27,525 bases of DNA, from IMG/VR virus record IMGVR_UViG_3300044922_000223, positions 1 to 27,525 of that record. The stretch is one strand, 5' to 3'. Source of the stretch: a virus. The position numbers were made by a program, and so were the translations under genes. Of this stretch, positions 18,891 to 25,574 are shown one piece after another (within the stretch, counting starts at the first letter, position 1; every line of letters starts with the position of its first letter). The notes under the pieces are model-generated. The model searched no databases, was not told the DNA's origin, and saw only the letters and a program-made list of their open reading frames with translations.

Positions 18891-19565
18891 ATGGATAAAA
18901 AAATGCAAGATTTAACAATGAAAACACAAACAACTACTGCACCAGCTAAACAACCTGATGAGCGTGGTGGTATACACCTTCAAGGTCATATTAAGATATT
19001 TGATCCTGAGACTAATGAAGTGTACGTAAACAAACGCAACGCTATTCATTATGAAAATATGAGTGAAGCAATTGCACAAAGTTTAAGTAATAAAGGCACA
19101 CAATTTATTACTGAAATGCATTTTGGTAATGGCGGTACTACAGTTGACCCCACTGGTGTTATTACATACTTGCCTACAAACACCAACGTACAAAATGCTG
19201 ACTTGTATAGTCCACAATATTTTAAGATTATCGATGACACAAATGCTGCCAACGGTGACCCATTGCGTAATAAAATGGTAATTATACACACTCCTGGACA
19301 GATCTATAGTGACATTATTGTAAGTTGTTTATTAGACTACGGCGAGCCTAGCGGTCAAGCTGTGTTTGACAACAGTCAAGACTTGAACGGTCAATTTGTC
19401 TTTGACGAACTGGGCCTAAAAGGATTTACATCGTCGGGTGAAGGACTTGGTAAACTATTGACACACGTGATTTTTAGTCCGGTGCAAAAATCCTTAAACA
19501 GATTGATTCAAATTGATTACACGGTGCGCATACAAACACTGACTAATTTAAGTACTACTGCATAA
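18891..19565 (+). CDS. Unassigned, probably structural (baseplate/tail) protein
   Basis: I do not recognise a named family with certainty. The product is 224 residues from 18891. In-frame ATGs at 18903 and 18918 are alternatives; 18903 has GGA at 18893-18895, whereas the only AGGA before 18891 (18870-18873) is 17 bases away, so 18903 may be the true start. The N-terminus is Thr/Lys-rich and looks disordered. The core has HIKIFDPETNEVYVNKRNAI and GNGGTTVDPTGVITYLP, then a beta-rich region ending in a strand-like VRIQTLTNL. No enzyme motif, membrane segment or signal peptide is visible. Position between the giant baseplate-type ORF and the fibre genes suggests a virion component, perhaps a wedge or fibre-attachment protein. 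The next gene begins 13 bases downstream with its own AGGA, so the two are likely co-transcribed. Confidence 0.6.
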   Translation: MDKKMQDLTMKTQTTTAPAKQPDERGGIHLQGHIKIFDPETNEVYVNKRNAIHYENMSEAIAQSLSNKGTQFITEMHFGNGGTTVDPTGVITYLPTNTNVQNADLYSPQYFKIIDDTNAANGDPLRNKMVIIHTPGQIYSDIIVSCLLDYGEPSGQAVFDNSQDLNGQFVFDELGLKGFTSSGEGLGKLLTHVIFSPVQKSLNRLIQIDYTVRIQTLTNLSTTA

Positions 19566-19578
19566 CTAGGATAATAAA

Positions 19579-20946
19579 ATGGCGTATATAATAAGAAAAA
19601 CAAACGGAACAACACTTGGTACTATCCTAGATGGTACTGTAGATACTGCGCAGACTAGTTTAACATTAGTTGGTCGTAACTACAGTAACTACGGTCAGAT
19701 AATGACTGATAACCTAGTATCATTACTTGAAAATTTTGCCTATGACATTGAACCAAGCAATCCATTAAGTGGGCAATTGTGGTGGGACACATCGGCTAAA
19801 TTATTAAAAGTATACACTGGTACATATTTTAAAATTATCAGTAGTGCCACTGCGCAGAATAGTGATATAGTTGGTGCACCATCGACAGTAGTCGCAGGCG
19901 ACATATGGTGGGATACCTATGCTGAACAACTATACGTATATGATGGCACAACTCCGTATGATGTCGATGGCTGGAAATTAGTTGGCCCAGTATGGAGCAA
20001 AGTAAACGGCAAGAGTGGTGCATTGTGGGAACAAATTACAGACACTGGTTCTGCAATTCATAATGTTGTATCATTATACATAGATGGCACCCGCACAGCA
20101 ATTATCAGCCAAGATAGTGAATTTACTCCAGGAACTGCGATTACTGGCTTTACCTCTATTAAAACTGGACACAATTTACGTAGTACTCAAACACTTTGGG
20201 GTACTGCTAATAATGCTAGTTACTTAGGTGGTGTTATTGCTAGTAACTATTTCCGTACAGATATTAACAATAGTACTACTGGTAATCTACGTATTGTAAA
20301 TGATAGTGGCATTACTATTGGTGCAGGATTAGATTTAACATTATCTGTATCTGGTGTAGATGCATCGATAACAAATAATTCCGACGGTGATATTAATCTA
20401 GTTACAAACAGTACAACGTATCTAACAGTTAATGGTGCAACCGGAGTCGTTGAAGTGGCTGCTGACCCAACTACAACATTGGGTGTTGCTACAAAAAATT
20501 ACGTTGACAGTAGTTTTGTTGATGCAACTTTAACAGGAGTATCAACTGCAATTACTATGCCAGCATCAACAGCAAATACTGCGATTGCTACTACAGAATT
20601 TGTCGTTAATAATTCTGGTTTCTTAAAAAATAAAATATATCAAGCTAATAGTTTCTTAGAAATTATTGATAGTGGAACAGGTAGTGCAAATTTAGCAATA
20701 GATGGCACTAGTGTAATGACTGCTAGTGCAAGTGGTGTAAATTTACTCGCGGGTGCAACAGCAGCAACGCAGGCACAGACATATACCAGTACAGGTAATG
20801 CTGCAGTTGCAACTACACAATATGTAAGAACAGCCGGAGCATGGTGGGACGGCAGTGCTAAATTTGTTAGTACAGATGCACCTGAGCTCGGAGTCAATGA
20901 CACTGGATCACACGATGGCGATTTTTGGTTCCAATACACAGCTTAG
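19579..20946 (+). CDS. Tail-fibre-type protein (paralogue 1)
   Basis: The 455-residue product has an N-terminal half (about 1-205) shared with the next gene: GQLWWDT followed by LKVY, GDIWWDT followed by LYVYDG, SGALWEQI, then SEFTPGTAITGFTSIKTGHNL. The G-x-[LI]-W-[WY]-D-T plus L-x-V-Y-x-G pattern is common in fibre proteins of environmental myophages. The C-terminal half has typical fibre motifs: ATKNYVDSS, AIATTEFV and AVATTQYV, the A-T-T-x-x-V signature of trimeric shafts, and ends GDFWFQYTA. It is probably a virion fibre or fibre-attachment protein; which T4 position it takes (gp10, gp11, gp12 or other) cannot be told. AGGA at 19569-19572 lies seven bases before the ATG. No separate late motif precedes it. 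Confidence 0.75.
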   Translation: MAYIIRKTNGTTLGTILDGTVDTAQTSLTLVGRNYSNYGQIMTDNLVSLLENFAYDIEPSNPLSGQLWWDTSAKLLKVYTGTYFKIISSATAQNSDIVGAPSTVVAGDIWWDTYAEQLYVYDGTTPYDVDGWKLVGPVWSKVNGKSGALWEQITDTGSAIHNVVSLYIDGTRTAIISQDSEFTPGTAITGFTSIKTGHNLRSTQTLWGTANNASYLGGVIASNYFRTDINNSTTGNLRIVNDSGITIGAGLDLTLSVSGVDASITNNSDGDINLVTNSTTYLTVNGATGVVEVAADPTTTLGVATKNYVDSSFVDATLTGVSTAITMPASTANTAIATTEFVVNNSGFLKNKIYQANSFLEIIDSGTGSANLAIDGTSVMTASASGVNLLAGATAATQAQTYTSTGNAAVATTQYVRTAGAWWDGSAKFVSTDAPELGVNDTGSHDGDFWFQYTA

Positions 20947-20950
20947 AACA

Positions 20951-20958
20951 GATAAATA
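20951..20958 (+). promoter_or_regulatory. Late-promoter-like motif GATAAATA before the second fibre gene
   Basis: GATAAATA sits in the 32-base gap between the paralogous fibre genes. A start site six bases after the motif (about 20964) gives a 15-base leader containing AGG (20968-20970), the same geometry as the motif before gp6. Confidence 0.55.
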
Positions 20959-20978
20959 ATACATAATAGGTAAAGATA

Positions 20979-22244
20979 ATGTCATATACAGTAACCACAA
21001 CAGCCGGCGCAACACTTACACGTATTACGGATGGTACGATTAATAATACCGTTACTAGTTTAACTTTAATCGGTAAAAACTATGCCGGATACGGGTTGTT
21101 CCTTAATGAAAATTATGTTAAGTTACTTGAAAATTTTGCAAACACATCCGAGCCGTCATACAGTCTTGATGGTCAACTATGGTATGATTCTACTAATAAA
21201 ATAATTAAATTACGTAGAAATTCTTTGTGGAAAGCACTTACAGCAAGTACAAGTAGTTCTACAACTCCAGTGGATAACTATGTTGGCGATTTATGGTGGG
21301 ACACTATTGTTTCACAACTCAAGGTATGGAGCGGAATAGAATGGGTAGCCATCGGACCAGCATATACATCGGCAGTAGGAACATCGGGCGCACTAGTTGA
21401 AACAATCTTAGACAGCAGTTCGATTAGCCATGTGGTTGTTAAATTTTATATTTCAAACACTGTGATTGCTGTATTGAGTAAAGATAGTGAATTTACACCC
21501 CAAACATCAATTACTGGATTCACTACCCTTAAACCAGGATTAAATCTAATTAGTTCAACTTCATTGACTGGAGTACAATTTACCGGTAATGCTAGTAGTG
21601 CTCTGACACTTAATGGTGTTTCATCATACTTACGCAGTGATATTGATGCCACAGCTACTGGGAATTTAACCGTAGCCGCAGGATTGAATGTAAGTAGTGA
21701 TTTAGAAGTTCGCACTCTTAGTGGTACTGTTAGTTTAACTAATGTAACAAATAATGGTGATTTGAATTTATGGGTTAATAAAGGTGGTGTAAATACCAAA
21801 GCCATCGGCATTAACGGTACAACGGCCGCAGTTACCTTACCTGGCAGTTTAGTTGCACAAGGTACAGCAAGTGTTACTGGTAATTTAACTACAACTGGCT
21901 ATACATTAAGTCAAGGCATTACTATTGCATCAAACCATATATTACCAAACGCAACTAATACAATTAATATTGGTGCAAGTGGCACTAAATTTGCTAACAT
22001 GTATGTTACTACATTAACAGGTAATGTAACAGGTAATTTAACAGGTAATGTAACAGGTAATTTAACAGGAAATGTAACGGCAACCAACGTAACTGCCAGC
22101 GGCTACGTAAAAAATGCTGTATATGCAACAACTGTTGCACGTGATGCAGCAATAACTTCACCTACAGCAGGCATGCAAGTATTTGTAACTGCTGGCACAA
22201 CATTTTATGGATATACCGGTTCTGCGTGGGTAGCATTAAATTAG
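20979..22244 (+). CDS. Tail-fibre-type protein (paralogue 2)
   Basis: The 421-residue product repeats the N-terminal plan of the upstream gene: GQLWYDS, GDLWWDT followed by LKVWSG, SGALVETI, then SEFTPQTSITGFTTLKPGLNL. The second half differs. It carries LPNATNTINIGASGTKFANMY, a shaft motif of phage fibres (about 325-345; quoted as LPNATNTINIG plus SGTKFANMY), a five-fold TGNV/TGNL repeat, and a C-terminal tip resembling many fibre C-termini: SGYVKNAVYATT, ARDAAITSP, AGMQVFV and GYTGSAWVALN. It is most likely a trimeric fibre or spike; the C-terminal tip would be the candidate receptor-contacting end. Divergent ends on shared N-termini suggest two fibres attached to equivalent baseplate sites. 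AGG at 20968 precedes the ATG by eight bases. Confidence 0.78.
   Translation: MSYTVTTTAGATLTRITDGTINNTVTSLTLIGKNYAGYGLFLNENYVKLLENFANTSEPSYSLDGQLWYDSTNKIIKLRRNSLWKALTASTSSSTTPVDNYVGDLWWDTIVSQLKVWSGIEWVAIGPAYTSAVGTSGALVETILDSSSISHVVVKFYISNTVIAVLSKDSEFTPQTSITGFTTLKPGLNLISSTSLTGVQFTGNASSALTLNGVSSYLRSDIDATATGNLTVAAGLNVSSDLEVRTLSGTVSLTNVTNNGDLNLWVNKGGVNTKAIGINGTTAAVTLPGSLVAQGTASVTGNLTTTGYTLSQGITIASNHILPNATNTINIGASGTKFANMYVTTLTGNVTGNLTGNVTGNLTGNVTATNVTASGYVKNAVYATTVARDAAITSPTAGMQVFVTAGTTFYGYTGSAWVALN
22017..22076 (+). repeat. 12-bp tandem repeat, five units, within the fibre gene
   Basis: Five consecutive 12-base units alternate acaggtaatgta and acaggtaattta; the fifth has one change (acaggaaatgta). 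They encode TGNV-TGNL-TGNV-TGNL-TGNV in frame. Because the unit is a multiple of three, unit gain or loss would lengthen or shorten the fibre shaft without a frameshift. Confidence 0.95.
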
Positions 22245-22246
22245 TA

Positions 22247-22254
22247 TATAAATA
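22247..22254 (+). promoter_or_regulatory. Perfect T4-type late promoter motif TATAAATA
   Basis: This is an exact match to the T4 late consensus, starting three bases after the stop of the second fibre gene. A start near 22260 would give a leader of about 52 bases before the ATG at 22312. A second copy lies at 22274, so one of the two may be the used site. Confidence 0.6.
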
Positions 22255-22273
22255 TTTTTTAATAATATATTAT

Positions 22274-22281
22274 AATAAATA
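22274..22281 (+). promoter_or_regulatory. Second late-promoter-like motif AATAAATA in the same gap
   Basis: AATAAATA followed by CA repeats the ten-base context found before gp6 (AATAAATACA at 1891-1900). A start near 22287 gives a 25-base leader with AAGGA (22300-22304) in good position for the ATG at 22312. Two late motifs 27 bases apart suggest strong expression of this gene. Confidence 0.6.
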
Positions 22282-22311
22282 CATAAAGTGTAAACAGTTA
22301 AGGAAATAAGA

Positions 22312-23253
22312 ATGGCATACGCATCGGCTGGCTTAATACAAGCTACAGACTATAACTATCTAGCATGGGGCGGCACTCAAGGTACCTATACCAATGTTAC
22401 TAAAAACATTGCGTATGTTATGGGTGTAGGCACAGGTGCCACAGGATACGGACAGACTATTAGTGCAATCAATACAGTCTCTGCCGCTGGAACAGTAACA
22501 GCCACACAATGGAGTGGATTACTAACACTACTTAATGGCGCATTGGGACATCAAAGTGGTGCAGGTGCACAATTAAGTGGTAACTATACTGCTGGACAGA
22601 CTATTACATATTTTGCCAACGTAGCAACTGCGGTGACAACAATTAATACAAATGCGGCTTTATACAGTGCGCAAGGTGCTACAACTACTGGTGCTAACTT
22701 TGATGCAACTGTATCTAGTACAACTGGTTTAAGTAGTTATACAGTGAATCGTGTGGTAACTTTTGCTAGTGCGGATGCAGCACGTTATTTCTTTAATGCA
22801 GGTGGACAATTAAATTTAAGATTAAGTACAGTTAACTCAGCTGATAGTGGAGCAGAAAACAGTTTTGCTAGACTAGTAACTGGTTTGGGCGGCGTTGGAT
22901 TTAAAAATACTACAAACACTGGTCGCACTGGGTCTGGTATTACCTTAAATACCAACAATACAGCACTTGGTTATAGAACTAACGTACTTAACACACCGGC
23001 TACTATAGTGCAAGTAACTGATACCACAGCAAGTTACACAGCAAGCACTGGGTATTTACAAGTGTATACAAGCAGTAGTGACACTACTAACGGCTCAAAC
23101 GGATTAAACGTAGTTTTCCGCACTGTGTTCACTGTTGCTGACAAAACTTGGGATGATACATTAAGTTTAACCTACAGAATGGCAGTTGATATTGTATTCC
23201 CAGAATCAACATACTTAACAACTAACTCATGGGGTACACCAACCATTTCATAG
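22312..23253 (+). CDS. Conserved-type virion structural protein, unassigned
   Basis: The 313-residue product begins MAYASAGLIQATDYNYLAWG, followed by GTQGTY. It is rich in Ala, Gly, Thr and Ser and poor in charged residues, and contains TATQWSGLLTLLNGALGHQSG, ANVATAVTTINTNAA and VTFASADAARYFFNAGGQL (the last near 150-170). This style is seen in structural proteins of marine T4-like phages, but I cannot give it a T4 gene number. No enzyme motif or membrane segment is visible. Two late-promoter motifs in its leader and a strong ribosome binding site (AAGGA, seven bases before the ATG) suggest a high-copy virion component. A hairpin with T-run follows 30 bases after its stop and would end the late transcript. 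Confidence 0.7.
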   Translation: MAYASAGLIQATDYNYLAWGGTQGTYTNVTKNIAYVMGVGTGATGYGQTISAINTVSAAGTVTATQWSGLLTLLNGALGHQSGAGAQLSGNYTAGQTITYFANVATAVTTINTNAALYSAQGATTTGANFDATVSSTTGLSSYTVNRVVTFASADAARYFFNAGGQLNLRLSTVNSADSGAENSFARLVTGLGGVGFKNTTNTGRTGSGITLNTNNTALGYRTNVLNTPATIVQVTDTTASYTASTGYLQVYTSSSDTTNGSNGLNVVFRTVFTVADKTWDDTLSLTYRMAVDIVFPESTYLTTNSWGTPTIS

Positions 23254-23282
23254 TTGACAACTTAATACAAATGTCTTATACT
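23254..23282 (+). promoter_or_regulatory. Sigma70-type promoter of the glycan cassette
   Basis: TTGACA (23254-23259), a 17-base spacer and TATACT (23277-23282) match the bacterial sigma70 consensus in 11 of 12 bases with optimal spacing. The -35 box begins right after the TAG of the preceding structural gene. The expected start, about seven bases after the -10 box, is near 23289, inside the left arm of the hairpin at 23283-23309. It would drive the gene string from 23330 on with host RNA polymerase, independent of the late-promoter motifs upstream. Confidence 0.75.
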
Positions 23283-23313
23283 ATAGGTAAGTTATTTTGA
23301 CTTACCTATTTTT
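23283..23313 (+). terminator. Rho-independent terminator after the structural block
   Basis: A perfect 10-bp inverted repeat (ATAGGTAAGT at 23283-23292, ACTTACCTAT at 23300-23309) encloses a 7-base loop and runs into five Ts (23309-23313). There is no A-run on the left side, so it should act on + strand transcripts only. It is AT-rich, so efficiency may be moderate. It would stop late transcription coming through the structural genes. Confidence 0.75.
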
Positions 23314-23329
23314 ATGGCTAATTACTATT

Positions 23330-23647
23330 ATGACAACAGAAATTACTCAACTAGTTGCTCAAATTAAACAAGCAACGGATTATCAAACCAACAAACGCAT
23401 ACTTAAAGAAAAAATACAAACGGATTTACATGTTCCGTATAACAATGGACTCTTTAAAGTAACACCGGAACTTATAGCATTCCTATCAACTTGGACTGCT
23501 GATACTTTATATCTTGAAGATACCTACGAAAATCCTATAGAAATACAACGACTAGCATTTTTAGAATTGTGTCGGCAACACTATCAACAAGTTATGAACG
23601 AATGGCATATTCAATATGACGAAATCCGACGTGCCCGCAAAGTCTAA
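23330..23647 (+). CDS. Small protein of unknown function
   Basis: I do not recognise this 105-residue protein. It is mostly charged and helix-prone (MTTEITQLVAQIKQ, NKRILKEKIQ), with a central KVTPELIAFLSTW and LEDTYENP, and a basic C-terminus (RRARKV). There is no membrane segment or signal peptide from this start. A TTG at 23297 is in frame and would add 11 hydrophobic residues, but it lies inside the hairpin loop region only eight bases from the expected transcript start, so I prefer the ATG at 23330, although no clear ribosome binding site precedes it. It is the first gene after the sigma70-type promoter and its end overlaps the next gene by 32 bases, suggesting translational coupling. 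Confidence 0.65.
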   Translation: MTTEITQLVAQIKQATDYQTNKRILKEKIQTDLHVPYNNGLFKVTPELIAFLSTWTADTLYLEDTYENPIEIQRLAFLELCRQHYQQVMNEWHIQYDEIRRARKV

Positions 23648-24392
23648 AGGTGTTGTATTATTTGCTGTTAACACTGCCACAGTCGATTATGTTCGAATCG
23701 CTGAGCAGGCCGCACGTTTAATTAAACATACTCTAAACTTACCTACTACCATTATCACAGATCCGGGCGTACCTAGTTTAAGTAACTATCGCACCGGCCA
23801 TGCTGGCGGCACAGAATGGAAGAACGGTGGCAGATATCGTGCGTACGAACTTAGTCCCTATGATGAAACTATCTTACTTGACAGTGACTACCTACAGTTA
23901 GATACAAGTTTATTAACCATACTCGAAACCACTGTCGATTATAAGTTAATGCACTACAACCAAAGCCCTCAACAGTCAATGTCGGGCAACATGGGTCAGT
24001 TAAGTTTAGATTATGTATGGGCCACTGCTATAACATTTAAGCGTACAGATAAAACACAAATGTTATTTGATCTAGTTGGTCGTATCGAACGTAACTATGC
24101 TTACTATCAAAAACTATATCACTTAAGAGAACGTAATTTCCGCAATGATTATGCGTTTGCCATTGCCAACAACATTATTAATGGGTACACTACTAACACT
24201 ACACAAAGTATACCTTTTACCATGTTAACCTTGGATAAACTAATTAAAAACATTGAAATAACAGGCGAAAAGATGATTATACGCGAAGAAAATTCTGCAC
24301 ATGTCATTGCCCTGCAAAACATACACGTAATGGATAAAGATTATTTGCTTAGTGAAAAGTTTGATCAATTGGTGGACACAGTATGCGCATAA
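23616..24392 (+). CDS. GT-A-type glycosyltransferase-like protein (paralogue 1)
   Basis: The 258-residue product looks like a nucleotide-diphospho-sugar transferase. Near residues 75-95 it has R-Y-R-A-Y-E-L-S-P-Y, then DETILLDSDYLQLD, in which D89-S90-D91 is a candidate metal- and sugar-nucleotide-binding DxD motif following a hydrophobic strand. The N-terminal VVLFAVNTATVDYVRIAEQAARL resembles the first strand and helix of a Rossmann-like GT-A fold (about 13-35; quoted as VVLFAVNTATVDY and IAEQAARL). No membrane segment is seen, so it should act in the cytoplasm. The donor and acceptor sugars cannot be told. The start at 23616 overlaps the upstream gene by 32 bases and lacks a clear ribosome binding site; GTG at 23631 is an alternative. 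The next gene is a divergent paralogue. Confidence 0.7.
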   Translation: MTKSDVPAKSKGVVLFAVNTATVDYVRIAEQAARLIKHTLNLPTTIITDPGVPSLSNYRTGHAGGTEWKNGGRYRAYELSPYDETILLDSDYLQLDTSLLTILETTVDYKLMHYNQSPQQSMSGNMGQLSLDYVWATAITFKRTDKTQMLFDLVGRIERNYAYYQKLYHLRERNFRNDYAFAIANNIINGYTTNTTQSIPFTMLTLDKLIKNIEITGEKMIIREENSAHVIALQNIHVMDKDYLLSEKFDQLVDTVCA

Positions 24393-25240
24393 CACCACAT
24401 CAAGCACAGCAGGGGTTTATGACCATTGCGCAGAATACAGCAGAGGTTGATTACTTACAGCTTGCTTACGTACAAGCAATGAGTATTAAACTGACCATGC
24501 CTGGCAGTTCGTACGCAGTAGCAGTTGATAAGAATACACTTGAACAGGTAACAGAACAACATCGAAAGGTGTTTGATTATGTAGTTACTATTGACAATGA
24601 CCTAGCCCAAGACGAAACTTGGAAGTTATCAAATGAATGGCAGGCATTTTATCTCACACCATTCAAAGAAACAATTAAACTCGAAAGTGACATTGTATTC
24701 ACTAGAAGTATTGCGCATTGGTGGACTGCTTTTAGATTAAAGAATGTTGTACTAAGCACAGGATGTAGAGATTATCAGCAAGAGTTAAGCGCATCACGAG
24801 AATACAGAAAGTTATTCGACGATAATGAATTGCCCGATACTTACAACGGGCTAATGTATTTTAGATACAGTCGTGAAGCCACTGAATTCTTTATGTTAGC
24901 AGAACAAATATTTAAAAATTGGGCCTATCTACGTGACAACGTATTACTTAACTGTCGCGATGATAATCCTACTACCGATGTTGTTTATGCTCTAACTGCA
25001 AAGTTACTTGGTGTAGAAGATTGCACATTGCCCAGCTTAGATTTTATTAATTTTGTACATATGAAGCCGGCAATTAACGCATGGACCAGTACACCCTGGC
25101 CTGAGTTAGTTGTATGCGAAACAGACTTACCAATGATACGTATTGCCAACACCAATCAATATCACCCCATACACTATCATGAAAAGTCCTGGGTAACACC
25201 TGAATTAATCAAGGAGTATGAACATGAACTCTTTAAGTGA
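24383..25240 (+). CDS. GT-A-type glycosyltransferase-like protein (paralogue 2, altered DxD)
   Basis: This 285-residue product has the same plan as the upstream gene. The N-terminus reads GFMTIAQNTAEVDYLQLAY, matching the A-x-N-T-A-x-V-D-Y of paralogue 1. Near residues 86-105, W-Q-A-F-Y-L-T-P-F-K-E-T-I-K-L-E-S-D aligns with the paralogue's Y-R-A-Y-E-L-S-P-Y-D-E-T-I-L-L-D-S-D. The DxD position is E101-S102-D103, so the first Asp is Glu. The C-terminal half is Trp-rich and has a DNPTTDVVYAL segment and a HYHEKSW near the end. It may be active with altered metal binding, or act as a partner to paralogue 1. It overlaps the upstream gene by ten bases and the next by 17. Confidence 0.68.
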   Translation: MRITPHQAQQGFMTIAQNTAEVDYLQLAYVQAMSIKLTMPGSSYAVAVDKNTLEQVTEQHRKVFDYVVTIDNDLAQDETWKLSNEWQAFYLTPFKETIKLESDIVFTRSIAHWWTAFRLKNVVLSTGCRDYQQELSASREYRKLFDDNELPDTYNGLMYFRYSREATEFFMLAEQIFKNWAYLRDNVLLNCRDDNPTTDVVYALTAKLLGVEDCTLPSLDFINFVHMKPAINAWTSTPWPELVVCETDLPMIRIANTNQYHPIHYHEKSWVTPELIKEYEHELFK

Positions 25241-25574
25241 ATTTGAAAAAGCATTGGCCATGCTCAAACCCATTGTAGAAGAAGTTAAAGAATATAGATT
25301 GCACTATGATGAACTTGGAATCATTACAATGTGTACAATGATCAATCACCCAACGGATACTAACTATATTGTTGTTAGTCGAGATGAATATGACAACTAT
25401 TTCCGTTATACAATTGTAGATAATAAGCTGAAAAAGATTGACAACAACCCTGGTTATCGTGTACAATTAGCTAGTAGTACCACTGGCTACGCCACAGTAA
25501 AGAAACATGCAGGAATACTAATAGAACCAACTGACACCTATCAGGATATAGAATACTATGACACAAATCGTTGA
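25224..25574 (+). CDS. Small protein of unknown function
   Basis: I do not recognise this 116-residue protein. An ATG at 25218 is in frame, but AAGGAG at 25211-25216 sits only one base from it and seven bases from the ATG at 25224, so 25224 is the better start. The protein is acidic, opening with a helix (LSEFEKALAMLKPIVEEVKE) followed by a beta-rich part (NYIVVSRDEYDNYFRYTIVD, GYRVQLASS). No enzyme motif or membrane segment is visible. It overlaps both neighbours by 17 bases, so it is embedded in the glycosyltransferase operon and may be an accessory subunit; that is inference from position. Confidence 0.65.
   Translation: MNSLSEFEKALAMLKPIVEEVKEYRLHYDELGIITMCTMINHPTDTNYIVVSRDEYDNYFRYTIVDNKLKKIDNNPGYRVQLASSTTGYATVKKHAGILIEPTDTYQDIEYYDTNR

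Noticed and set aside
22245-22290. A/T-only inverted repeats between the second fibre gene and the 22312 gene
   Set aside because: With no G-C pairs and no clear stem plus T-run order they are better explained by the two late-promoter motifs present there.
23297-23332. TTG start adding 11 hydrophobic residues (YLFLWLITI) to the gene at 23330, suggestive of a signal or membrane anchor
   Set aside because: The TTG lies in the hairpin loop and only about eight bases after the predicted transcript start, and the upstream AGGT at 23285-23288 would be outside that transcript. The ATG at 23330 begins a normal soluble protein.
23314-23367. Seventeen-codon ORF starting ATGGCTAATTAC in the leader of the glycan cassette, as a possible leader peptide
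   Set aside because: It overlaps the start of the real gene in another frame, has no ribosome binding site, and nothing in its sequence is distinctive.
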